Origin: Polyangiaceae bacterium
GTDB lineage: Bacteria; Myxococcota_A; Polyangia; Polyangiales; Polyangiaceae
Reading direction: 5' to 3'
Length of the DNA stretch: 7,156 nt
Assembly: GCA_022447485.1 (NCBI GenBank)
Contig: JAKVCH010000150.1
Span: 1 to 7,156 of the forward strand
The position numbers and the translations under genes were made by a program. Position 1 is the stretch's first letter, and each line of letters opens with the position of its first letter. Shown here piece after piece: positions 1 through 6,201 of the stretch. The notes below the pieces were generated by a model. That model was not told where the DNA came from. It searched no databases and saw only the letters and a program-made list of their open reading frames with translations.

Positions 1-650
1 ACGCGGTGCCATAAGCCTCGGTCCGGAACATTCGCGGCTTCCCGGTAGGCACGATGATTGCGCTGACGCAACTCGTGAACAAATCGATCTGCATCAGCCT
101 GCTCTCGAAAGGAGGCGACTTGAATCACAAATGCGCCTGGACTACCGCTCTCAGCAAGGGGTGCGTCGCTCGAAAAACTGGCGGCATCGCTTGCTAGCCT
201 AGTCAGGCCATCCTTCGGCTCCTTCGTGACCTCCGTAGCGTTCAGCAACGCTCCAGCTGGTTGAGGCGGTCGCTCCAAGTTGTCTGGATAGGCGATCTCC
301 ACCTCCCCCTCTTTCGTAGGGCGTTTGATCCGACCGCGCTCATCCTTGACAGCAACCAATGCCGTCGTCCTCTCGGGAGAATCACTCAACACCTCGGGAA
401 AACTCAACTGTCCTGAGTTCAACTCAAGCTGCTGAGGTGTGCCTTCTTCGGCTTGTGCGACAAGAACGCTCAACGGATCGACAGTTGTCGACGTCGTGCC
501 CTCACTGCGGTCGCTGACGGCAACGCCGACAACAACAAGAGATGCTCCGCCGACTACGCCCAAAATCAAAGTCGTCAGACGACTCGTCGCAGCACGCGAA
601 CCTTCTTGGATTTGCTCGAGGTTTCGATAATTCACGGGCGAGGACTGCAT
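1..650 (-). CDS. SPOR-domain single-pass membrane protein (3' end beyond the window)
   Basis: The minus-strand frame from ATG at 650 stays open to base 1, giving 216 full codons. An in-frame TAG three codons upstream fixes this ATG as the first possible start. Visible order: a short cytoplasmic N-terminus (about residues 1-24), one hydrophobic helix (about 26-46, TTLILGVVGGASLVVVGVAV), a long low-complexity linker rich in E, P, S and T (about 47-170), and from residue 172 the start of a SPOR domain (GAFVIQVASFREQADADRF, continuing to ...LWHRV at the edge). SPOR domains bind denuded peptidoglycan, and proteins of this layout usually act in the periplasm at the division septum or in cell-wall remodelling. 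The linker has no recognisable enzymatic domain. It lies 74 bp downstream of pabB on the same strand, so it may be co-transcribed or have its own promoter. The architecture is clear; the exact role is not. An FtsN-like protein is one possibility, but only the domain layout supports that. Confidence 0.85.
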   Translation of the reverse strand, partial: MQSSPVNYRNLEQIQEGSRAATSRLTTLILGVVGGASLVVVGVAVSDRSEGTTSTTVDPLSVLVAQAEEGTPQQLELNSGQLSFPEVLSDSPERTTALVAVKDERGRIKRPTKEGEVEIAYPDNLERPPQPAGALLNATEVTKEPKDGLTRLASDAASFSSDAPLAESGSPGAFVIQVASFREQADADRFVHELRQRNHRAYREAANVPDRGLWHR

Positions 651-665
651 AACGCTCTAAAAAGC

Positions 666-698
666 ATTATCCGGGCAAACCGGCCCAGTTTTATGCAA
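666..698 (-). promoter_or_regulatory. possible sigma70-like promoter for the SPOR gene
   Basis: In the 74-bp gap between pabB and the SPOR gene, the minus strand reads GATAAT (671-666), a 5/6 match to the -10 consensus, and TTGCAT (698-693), a 4/6 match to -35. The 21-bp spacer is too long for a good promoter, so the -35 assignment is weak. If the -10 is real, the transcript would start about 10 bases before the ATG at 650, leaving little room for a Shine-Dalgarno site, and none is visible. The same gap holds a small GGGC/GCCC stem that could be a weak terminator or nothing. Confidence 0.22.
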
Positions 699-724
699 CT
701 TCTCCGCTCGGGCGCCGGTCTCCC

Positions 725-2029
725 CTACTCGTCTTCAGCCAACGCGGGCAACTGTGCAGCCTTCCAGCGAGTTTCTTGAATTTCCAAAAGAGGGTCAGAA
801 TCAGCCACAATTCCTCCACCAGCATAATACCGCGCCTCGTGCCCTTGAATCGTTAAAACCCGTATCGCCATCGAGAGACGTAATCGGCCCGTTGATGAAA
901 AATAACCGATCGCACCAGTATAGAGCCCGCGGCGATCTCTCTCCAGCTCAGCAATGTACTCCATTGCTCGCACTTTCGGCGCGCCAGTAATGCTACCGCT
1001 GGGCAGCAGAGCCTCTAATAATTCATCTAGGCCAACTGACGAAGGGATCTGAGCCTCTACCTCGGCCTCTCGGTGATGGACCGTGGGATAGCTTCTCACG
1101 TGTGGCAGCTGTCGAAGGTGGACCGAGCCAACCTCTGCCAAGCGTCCCAAATCGTTGCGTTCAATATCGACAACCATGGTCAGCTCTGCCTGCTCTTTTT
1201 CGCTCTGATCAAGCTCTGTCCGGAGTCGCTCGTCTTCCCTTTTATCGGCGGATCGGGGACGTGTCCCCTTAATCGGTCTCGTTCGCACCCGACCGCAAGG
1301 CTCCAGATCTAAAAAGAGTTCGGGAGAACTTCCTACCACCTGGGTATCACCTAAATCCAACGCCAAAGCAAAAGGGGCCTCGGCTTTCGCCCCCCAGCTA
1401 TGGAGTAAATCGAGAGCATGACCTTCGACGACGAAGTCAAAGCGCCGAGCCAAATTCACCTGATAGAGCTCACCGGCTGCGATGGCCTCCAAAGCCCGAC
1501 GAATTCGAGACTCATGAGCCTGGGGCTCTTCCTCGGCGACCAGACGGAGGTGAGTCGATGGCTCAGACGGAGATGCCTCTTCGTTAGCGTCGTCAATCAA
1601 TCGCTTGAGAGCAGCAACCGCTTCGTCGCTTTCGCCCTCAATCACCAGCTCCACCTCATCATCGAGAGACTGCTGTGGGCTTCTGCGAAAGCAGGCGCTT
1701 GCTGGGTAATGCAGGTAGCGATTCTCGGCAATCCAAGGCTCTTCTCTGGCATCATCCCCCCCCCGCTCAGCCTCCCGGTACGTTTCGTAGGGCAATACCA
1801 AAAGCCACTCCACCCGACCTCGTGGCTGCTCATCGCCCTCGCCCCTGACCTGCGAAGGTAGACTGGCGCTGATCCTCTGAAAGGGTAAGGAAGAAGACTG
1901 AACCATCCGATCGGGCAAGGCTCCTACGTGCACGAGGTCTTCATCTTGTAACCAAAAAGCGCGATCGGCATGGCGAAGAGCCTTTCTCAATTGACGCAAA
2001 GACGCTCTTTGAAGGCGAAGGGAGCTCAC
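725..2029 (-). CDS. pabB: aminodeoxychorismate synthase component I
   Basis: A chorismate-binding enzyme of 434 residues, near the usual length for the family. With a PabA glutaminase it converts chorismate and ammonia to 4-amino-4-deoxychorismate, the precursor of p-aminobenzoate and folate. Conserved blocks appear in order: AGELYQVNLARRF (185-197), SSPELF (234-239), RPIKGTRPR (251-259), ELTMVVDIERNDLGR (282-296), PSGSITGAPKVRAM (343-356), YTGAIGY (370-376), MAIR (387-390) and AGGGIVADSDP (403-413), with a final ET..K. The lysine of PIKGT (K254) is the nucleophile typical of PabB; anthranilate synthases (TrpE) normally have Ala in that place, so PabB is preferred. The N-terminal 160 residues are divergent. 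The start is GTG at 2029, and its GTGA overlaps the TGA of the upstream nucleotidyltransferase gene, which suggests translational coupling. No pabA or pabC is seen in the window. A run of nine G lies in the coding strand at 1764-1756. Confidence 0.93.
   Translation of the reverse strand: MSSLRLQRASLRQLRKALRHADRAFWLQDEDLVHVGALPDRMVQSSSLPFQRISASLPSQVRGEGDEQPRGRVEWLLVLPYETYREAERGGDDAREEPWIAENRYLHYPASACFRRSPQQSLDDEVELVIEGESDEAVAALKRLIDDANEEASPSEPSTHLRLVAEEEPQAHESRIRRALEAIAAGELYQVNLARRFDFVVEGHALDLLHSWGAKAEAPFALALDLGDTQVVGSSPELFLDLEPCGRVRTRPIKGTRPRSADKREDERLRTELDQSEKEQAELTMVVDIERNDLGRLAEVGSVHLRQLPHVRSYPTVHHREAEVEAQIPSSVGLDELLEALLPSGSITGAPKVRAMEYIAELERDRRGLYTGAIGYFSSTGRLRLSMAIRVLTIQGHEARYYAGGGIVADSDPLLEIQETRWKAAQLPALAEDE
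1756..1764 (-). repeat. G9 homopolymer inside pabB
   Basis: Nine consecutive C on the plus strand (G on the coding strand) encode the R-G-G-D stretch around residues 89-92 of PabB, a variable part of the N-terminal region. The full pabB frame is intact with exactly nine. Tracts of this length are prone to slippage in replication and to miscalls in sequencing. Confidence 0.9.
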
Positions 2030-3015
2030 GGGTTCACCGACAGGATAGCTCCCGAAGGAGTCACAATCGCCTCTTCCAATGGTGCTCGAACCTTAGCCCC
2101 GCCTAAGATCAAACAATTTCGCACCAGTCCTCGCCCCAGAAACTCCACCGCTTTGCCGACAACGCTGCGCTGCACCTCCACCTCTCCCTGAAGCCGAGCA
2201 CCCATCGGGTTTTCGCCCACCGCCTGAGCATCGAGCCAATTTAAGTTTGCGGCGAGGAGCCCCTCAGGAGTGCCCACATCGAGAAACGGAGTCTCCACCA
2301 GATGGGTCTGAATACAGCCCCCTCCACGCAAGATCGGCAAAGCAAAATCACCCACAAGGCAGCCGAGTGATGGCAACGTCTCTTGAACCCCAACCCCCAA
2401 GTAAGACACCCCCATGTAGTTTCCAGAGCGAACCTCTTCTCCGAAAACTTCGCCCCGCAACCTCACGACCTCACCCTGGGCACCAATCCCAACAGTACCC
2501 GGCATTGCTTTTCGGCTCTTGTCGGCCCCAGCCTGGCGAGGAGTAATTCCAGGGCTGACTGCGAGCACCAGACCATCAAAGTTCCTCTTCATCAGGGCTT
2601 TGATAGGAAGTTAACCGACAATGTCGCCATTGACGACGATGAGGTGCTGGCGAGGCAGTAGTTGCAGTGCTGCTTTGACGCCTCCCGCCGTCCCAAGAAT
2701 CGTCTCTTCATGACTCAGACTCACAGCAAACTTCAGGCGCTCAACCTCCTCTCGAATCTGCGCAGCGTGATGATGGGTATTCACCGCCAAATGCCCAGCT
2801 CCAGCAGCATGAAGCTCAGTGAGGGTCGTCGCTAAGAGGGACCGGTCGCCTAAGGGCACGAGGGGCTTCGGAATCTCCTTCGTCAATGGCGAGAGACGAG
2901 TTCCAAAACCAGCGGCAAGGACGAGGGCTGAGAAAGGCTGAGCGGGAGAAGTTAAATCCACCACGAAGCTAAGACAACAAGCCGCAGCGGCGAACGTCAA
3001 TCGAAAAACTCGCAA
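2026..3015 (-). pseudogene. sugar-1-phosphate nucleotidyltransferase interrupted by an in-frame TAA
   Basis: Two halves of one NTP-transferase lie in the same frame, separated only by TAA at 2613-2611. The first half (to 2614) has the nucleotide-binding signature LVLAAGFGTRLSPLTKEIPK (31-50), HEETILGTAGGVKAAL (102-117) and the metal-binding NGD (129-131). The second half continues directly with LPIKALMKRNFDGLVLAV, then YMGVSYLG, the family's LDVGTPEGLLAANLNWL (near the sugar-binding site) and a C-terminal left-handed beta-helix-like tail. Intact relatives transfer GMP or UMP to sugar-1-phosphates (mannose-1-P, heptose-1-P or MurNAc-1-P) for cell-surface polysaccharide or wall recycling; the substrate cannot be told here. 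The stop falls four residues after the NGD Asp, so neither half alone should work. Reinitiation at ATG 2592 lacks a Shine-Dalgarno site. The true start is unresolved: TTG 3015 gives the longest frame, but the family normally begins 5-15 residues before the LAAG motif, favouring GTG 2961 or 2964. A nonsense mutation, a sequence error or readthrough are all possible. Confidence 0.82.
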
Positions 3016-3028
3016 TCGTTGGTGGACT

Positions 3029-3035
3029 TATGCTA
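3029..3035. promoter_or_regulatory. candidate symmetric -10 element between divergent genes
   Basis: The sequence TATGCTA reads TATGCT on the plus strand and TAGCAT on the minus strand, each a 4/6 match to TATAAT with the key first A and last T in place. Transcription from the plus hexamer would start about 4-5 bases before the ATG at 3046; the minus one would start about 8 bases before TTG 3015. No convincing -35 hexamer is visible on either side. Bidirectional promoters with a shared symmetric -10 are known in bacteria, but this case is inference from position and symmetry only. Confidence 0.3.
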
Positions 3036-3045
3036 GCGCAGGGCC

Positions 3046-3609
3046 ATGGAGTATCACGACAGCTTAGTTGGCCGAAGTCTCGTCTTCGTCTTCAGCGGGC
3101 TTCTCGCTTTTGGCTGTAAAACAGGGGCCGTTGCGGTCGATGAATGCCGTGAGCTCCAGGAACTTCGTTGCGAAGGGGCGCTTTTCTGCGGAATTGGCGA
3201 AATCCGAACCCGAGACGACGTGGCGGAGTGCAAGCGGTTCTATCGAGATGAATGCCTCCACGGCATAGAAAATACCACGCCACCGAGCAAAGCCGAACAC
3301 GAAGTCTGCGTTTCAATGGTCCAATCGGCGATTACCTGTGCAACGGAAGATGTCTTGGACTACTTGGAGGATGGGGAATGGCTCGAGGACCCAGAAACCC
3401 CAGTCGAGTACACCTTGGCAAAGGACTGTGAGGGCGTCGATCCGACGCGCGATCCCAATGGTCCTGTACTGATTGAGCCACCAGCGAGTATCAACCCGGC
3501 CAACCCGAGTGTTTGCGGAGTTGTGCGCTCTCCAGCCAGCTTTTATGACTGCGGCTACGTCAACCTCCCTTCCGATGAAAATAATGGCGCCGCGGGGGCG
3601 AATAATTAA
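3046..3609 (+). CDS. cysteine-rich predicted lipoprotein, family not recognised
   Basis: A 187-residue protein with a short N-terminal region, a hydrophobic core (about 11-23, SLVFVFSGLLAFG) and Cys24 as the likely lipidated residue (AFGC, a relaxed lipobox). After Cys24 there are ten more cysteines (34, 42, 48, 62, 70, 88, 98, 128, 157, 169), an even number that suggests up to five disulfides in the periplasm or at the surface. The first seven lie in a compact block (34-98) with spacings of 6-20 residues; the rest is acidic and proline-rich, ending in a small NNGAAGANN tail. The start is firm: an in-frame TAG at 3034-3036 leaves no earlier start. Oddly, the signal n-region carries Glu and Asp with only one Arg, and no Shine-Dalgarno site is seen. 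The next gene follows after 18 bp. No domain was recognised and no function is assigned. Confidence 0.72.
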   Translation: MEYHDSLVGRSLVFVFSGLLAFGCKTGAVAVDECRELQELRCEGALFCGIGEIRTRDDVAECKRFYRDECLHGIENTTPPSKAEHEVCVSMVQSAITCATEDVLDYLEDGEWLEDPETPVEYTLAKDCEGVDPTRDPNGPVLIEPPASINPANPSVCGVVRSPASFYDCGYVNLPSDENNGAAGANN

Positions 3610-3627
3610 AGGTTCGAAGAGTATTCA

Positions 3628-4215
3628 ATGAACAACTTCAAACATGCTGCTCCGGGGCGACAATACAGGTCGCTCGCACAACAACTCCGCGTTGGTAAAA
3701 TCTTTCTCGGTTGCCTGCTCTCTTTGCTTCTGATCACAGCCTGTTCTGCCCAGCCCAAGGCGAAAAGGCCCCCCGTGCGCAGAGAAACACCTGCCGAAGA
3801 AATTCTGCGCATTGCTACGACCTGGTCAACTTCATTCGAGGAAAAAGCATTGCTCTCTGCTCCCAGTCCTTTGACTTTTTCAAATACCCGGCGGGAGAGC
3901 ATTATTACCCTCGATGAAAAGAGCGCGACGGAAGAATTGCTGGTCAACGAAGAGCTCGGATTGAGAAAAGGCGGAAAAACACAGTGTCGCGCAGGCACAA
4001 AGACTGCGTTGAAGTTGCGCTGGGGGCGGTTTAAGGGCGCAGCAGCTGTGGAGCTCATTCGTCCAGCGATTCAATTGAAGAGAAGCTGCTCAGTTCCCGC
4101 ACCGGAGAACCGCTTCGTCGAAGAACGTAAAAAAGTGCTTTTCGTTCTTCGAGAAGAACAGCTCGTCGCGGTCAAACCACCCCTAGAAAATCGAGTCTAT
4201 CAACCCATGTATTAA
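3628..4215 (+). CDS. predicted basic lipoprotein, family not recognised
   Basis: A 195-residue protein with a long basic N-terminal region (1-24), a hydrophobic stretch IFLGCLLSLLLITAC (25-39) and a good lipobox LITAC with Cys39 followed by Ser, so export and lipidation are likely. The mature part is rich in Lys and Arg, with a proline-rich PKAKRPPVRRETP segment right after the lipid anchor (a plausible tether), then a mixed alpha/beta region. It has two further cysteines (120 and 154), possibly one disulfide. The chain ends in PLENRVYQPMY, with no C-terminal anchor. A GAAGAG ribosome binding site (3616-3621) lies 6 bases before the ATG. It follows the cysteine-rich lipoprotein gene by 18 bp and is probably co-transcribed with it. 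I do not recognise the family. Confidence 0.7.
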   Translation: MNNFKHAAPGRQYRSLAQQLRVGKIFLGCLLSLLLITACSAQPKAKRPPVRRETPAEEILRIATTWSTSFEEKALLSAPSPLTFSNTRRESIITLDEKSATEELLVNEELGLRKGGKTQCRAGTKTALKLRWGRFKGAAAVELIRPAIQLKRSCSVPAPENRFVEERKKVLFVLREEQLVAVKPPLENRVYQPMY

Positions 4216-4327
4216 GTAGCCGGCAGCGAGCTGGACAACCTCCTCACCTTCTCCCCCAAAAACCCGGTCTTTTTAGCGTTTTGCCCCGAAGATAGGGCCC
4301 AATTCGCGGGAGCGAGGCTTTTGGTGT

Positions 4328-4332
4328 AGGAG
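4328..4332 (+). promoter_or_regulatory. ribosome binding site for the two-module lipoprotein
   Basis: AGGAG lies 9 bases before ATG 4342 and is the clearest Shine-Dalgarno site in the window. It supports this start over Met30 (4429), which would leave almost no n-region before the hydrophobic core. The 126-bp gap it sits in (4216-4341) has only a weak dyad, AAAAACC-C-GGTCTTTTT at 4258-4274, and no hairpin plus T-tract that would make a convincing terminator. No clear promoter hexamers were found, so whether this gene is transcribed apart from the two lipoprotein genes upstream is open. Confidence 0.6.
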
Positions 4333-4341
4333 ACAGCCAGC

Positions 4342-5349
4342 ATGTACGGAGAAAAGCAGGTTTTCGACCCCATCGCCCCCGGGGCTGATTCGAAGAATCG
4401 TGCTCGTCGGAGAATCGCGCAGTGGAGCATGATTCTCGCTGGATCGAGCCTAGTTTTTGGTGCCTGTGACCAGACGGTCTTAGACGGGGATCTCACTCCT
4501 CAGCCGACCAGGGTTCTTGTACGTCCCGCAGACTTCTTAGGCGATGTCGTCTGTTCAGAGCAGGAAGGTGGCCTTCAACTGTTTCAGGCGACTCTTTTGG
4601 ACGTAAGTAACGGGCTGAACCCACCTTTTCAGCTACCGAGCTCCCAAGTCATTAGCTGCACCCAGACGGCTGTCTTCGAATCGATTGAACCGGGGCGCTT
4701 CTACTCCGCAAAAATTCAAGCCTTCGATCAAAGCAACCTGAGCCCCCAATACCCGGGCTCAGAGATTGTTGTGAATGAGGACGGTATGTCGATCTCGCCG
4801 CGTGGGACGACGATGTGTTGGGGCCAAAATGGTCAAGTGGCGCCTTCTTTTGGAGGAGCCGGGGGAATGGGCGGTAACGGCGGGGCCCAAGGTGAAGACG
4901 CCATCGGGGTGGAAGCTTTCCTGAACACGCCGGTGGCGGTGCAAGGCTGCGAACCCTTAGTCGACTCAGGAACCCCCGGACCGACGAGGGTAGCGATTGA
5001 TATCACCGAAGCCCTAGGACAATTCCAATGCGGCGGCGGGGAGGGTGAGATTGAGTCGTTTCGTGTCGAGGTCGACCTCCCCTCTTCTGAGCAGAGTAAC
5101 GACGAAACCACAGGCTCGACGAGTATGGCTCTCGGCGGCGCAGGTGGAGCTGGTCCAGATGATGATAGGACCCCTTGCGGTGAGCGAAAAATCATCGATG
5201 TCGAGCTAGCTCAACAGCAATGGGAGTTCGACGTATTTGCCTACGGCTCAAGCGCTTCGACGCCTGGCTGGTCCAGTCGTTGCCGAGCCTACAGCCGAGC
5301 CGGCGTGACCGTAGAGGCCAGTTGTGACGTACTCCTGCCACTGCCTTGA
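4342..5349 (+). CDS. predicted lipoprotein with two copies of a cysteine-containing module
   Basis: A 335-residue protein. An unusually long basic n-region (1-29, with NRARRR) precedes a hydrophobic core and Cys42 (LVFGAC, relaxed lipobox). Asp at +2 would favour inner-membrane retention if the E. coli rule applies. The mature part looks like two related beta-rich modules. Both begin with PTRV (55-58 and 214-217) followed exactly 13 residues later by a Cys (71 and 230), then a Phe 10 residues on (81 and 240). Both have a second Cys (106 and 279) with a matching A-aromatic 21 residues later (127 and 300), and a third Cys (159 and 314). A fourth Cys follows each (203 and 328), so each module has four. 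Glycine-rich inserts, GGAGGMGGNGGA (171-182) and LGGAGGAG (264-271), sit at non-equivalent places and look like flexible loops or linkers, a style common in Myxococcota lipoproteins. No enzymatic motif was seen, and the role is unknown. Confidence 0.75.
   Translation: MYGEKQVFDPIAPGADSKNRARRRIAQWSMILAGSSLVFGACDQTVLDGDLTPQPTRVLVRPADFLGDVVCSEQEGGLQLFQATLLDVSNGLNPPFQLPSSQVISCTQTAVFESIEPGRFYSAKIQAFDQSNLSPQYPGSEIVVNEDGMSISPRGTTMCWGQNGQVAPSFGGAGGMGGNGGAQGEDAIGVEAFLNTPVAVQGCEPLVDSGTPGPTRVAIDITEALGQFQCGGGEGEIESFRVEVDLPSSEQSNDETTGSTSMALGGAGGAGPDDDRTPCGERKIIDVELAQQQWEFDVFAYGSSASTPGWSSRCRAYSRAGVTVEASCDVLLPLP
4852..4884 (+). repeat. Gly-rich low-complexity insert in the lipoprotein gene
   Basis: This G-rich stretch encodes GGAGGMGGNGG between the first and second modules of the lipoprotein. 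A shorter one encoding GGAGGAG lies at 5134-5154 inside the second module. The glycine-alanine pattern repeats at protein level but not as a perfect DNA repeat, so it is more likely a spacer than an unstable tract. Confidence 0.6.
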
Positions 5350-5380
5350 AGTAGAGACACGCGAAAGATAGGTCAGAGTC

Positions 5381-6178
5381 ATGGCTCCCAGCTCGCAGTT
5401 TCAGTTCCCTCGCCCGGGCCCCGTGATGAAGTGGACCCTGATCAGCCTCTTTGCGATTTGGCTGATTTACGCCCTGGGGCTGAATTGGTTCGGAATGCCA
5501 GCCCAATGGTTTGAGATTTTTACGGCCCAGCCGGCAGACATTCTCCATGGCGAGCTCTGGCGACTCTTTACGGCTTCGCTCCTTCAAGAGCCTCGCCATA
5601 CCGTAAGTCCGATCATTTTTGCACTCTTGGGAATTTACTTCCTCGGATGCAGCCTAGAAGAAAGTTGGGGCGGAAAACGCTTCTTGTACTTTATGGTGCT
5701 GAGCGGCGCGCTTTCCTACTTGGTCCAAGCGATTTTTGCTGTCGTTATCCCCGGTGCCATCTCGGCACGCCTCACAACTGCGCCCTACTTTGGAACCATG
5801 CCTGTCGTTTCTGCAATTGCAGTCGCTTGGGCTCTCAGCTTTCGAGGACAAACGGTGCGCCTCTTTTTTGCGCTTCCGGTGAGTTCCACCCTGCTGCTCT
5901 GGTTCGTTATTGGAGCCACGGTTTTAGGAGCCATTGCCGACGAGCAGTCCTATGCGGGGAGAATCGCACTTTTTTCTGGCTTAGGCTGGGGCTACCTCTT
6001 GGGCGGAAGCCAGCCCTCGCCGCTTCGAAAGCTCTACCTGCAATTGCGCCTGAAGCAGCTGGAAAGAGAGGTCTCCCGGGAAAAAAACTACCGGAAAAAG
6101 AAATTAAAGAAATCGGGCCTTCAGGTTGTTTCGGGAGGAAAAGACGATGACTCAAAGCCCGGGAAGACGTTGAACTGA
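5381..6178 (+). CDS. rhomboid-like membrane protein lacking the catalytic Ser and His (pseudoprotease)
   Basis: A 265-residue polytopic protein with about six hydrophobic segments (roughly 17-37, 75-92, 100-125, 133-153, 160-185, 193-209). Rhomboid landmarks: GELWRLFTASLL (57-68, the WR motif of loop 1), GCSLEESWGGKRFLYF (89-104, the E..WG..RFL pattern), and GTMPVVSAIAVAWAL (138-152), which aligns without gaps to the active-site segment GASGxxxxLLGAxAL. The last segment LFSGLGWGYLLG (197-208) aligns with HLGGxxxGYLLG. The nucleophile Ser is replaced by Met140 and the catalytic His by Leu197, so proteolysis is not expected. A non-catalytic role like that of iRhoms or derlins (binding or steering membrane proteins) is inference. 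A highly basic, probably helical cytoplasmic tail follows (about 214-245). The start at 5381 has AGG at 5370-5372; Met16 (5426) is an alternative without a ribosome binding site. It follows the lipoprotein gene by 31 bp and precedes pyrR by 23 bp, so co-transcription is likely. Confidence 0.8.
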   Translation: MAPSSQFQFPRPGPVMKWTLISLFAIWLIYALGLNWFGMPAQWFEIFTAQPADILHGELWRLFTASLLQEPRHTVSPIIFALLGIYFLGCSLEESWGGKRFLYFMVLSGALSYLVQAIFAVVIPGAISARLTTAPYFGTMPVVSAIAVAWALSFRGQTVRLFFALPVSSTLLLWFVIGATVLGAIADEQSYAGRIALFSGLGWGYLLGGSQPSPLRKLYLQLRLKQLEREVSREKNYRKKKLKKSGLQVVSGGKDDDSKPGKTLN

Positions 6179-6201
6179 CTCTATGTTAACCCTCGGATGT
6201 C

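Noticed and set aside
676..690. GGGC/GCCC stem after pabB on the minus strand, followed at a distance by TTTTT
   Set aside because: A four-pair stem, with the T run separated from it by about ten bases, is too weak to call a terminator.
453..779. A 108-codon plus-strand open frame across the start of the SPOR gene and the end of pabB
   Set aside because: It overlaps two supported minus-strand genes, and its composition (Arg, Ser, Ala rich) is typical of a shadow frame.
1418..1861. A 147-codon plus-strand open frame opposite pabB
   Set aside because: It lies wholly inside the well-conserved pabB frame on the other strand, has no family resemblance and no ribosome binding site; it is an antisense shadow.
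2611..2613. Programmed stop-codon recoding at the TAA
   Set aside because: Selenocysteine uses TGA and pyrrolysine uses TAG. TAA has no established recoding system in bacteria, so mutation or sequence error is more likely.
4258..4274. AAAAACC-C-GGTCTTTTT dyad between the second and third lipoprotein genes
   Set aside because: Too short and imperfect, with no loop room for a terminator hairpin. It could be an operator, but nothing supports that beyond the symmetry.
6081..6088. A run of seven A followed by C in the rhomboid tail forms A_AAA_AAC in frame, a possible -1 frameshift heptamer
   Set aside because: No stimulatory hairpin or pseudoknot is evident just downstream, and the -1 frame would only swap the basic tail for one of similar length (stop by about 6150). 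Lys-rich coding explains the run.
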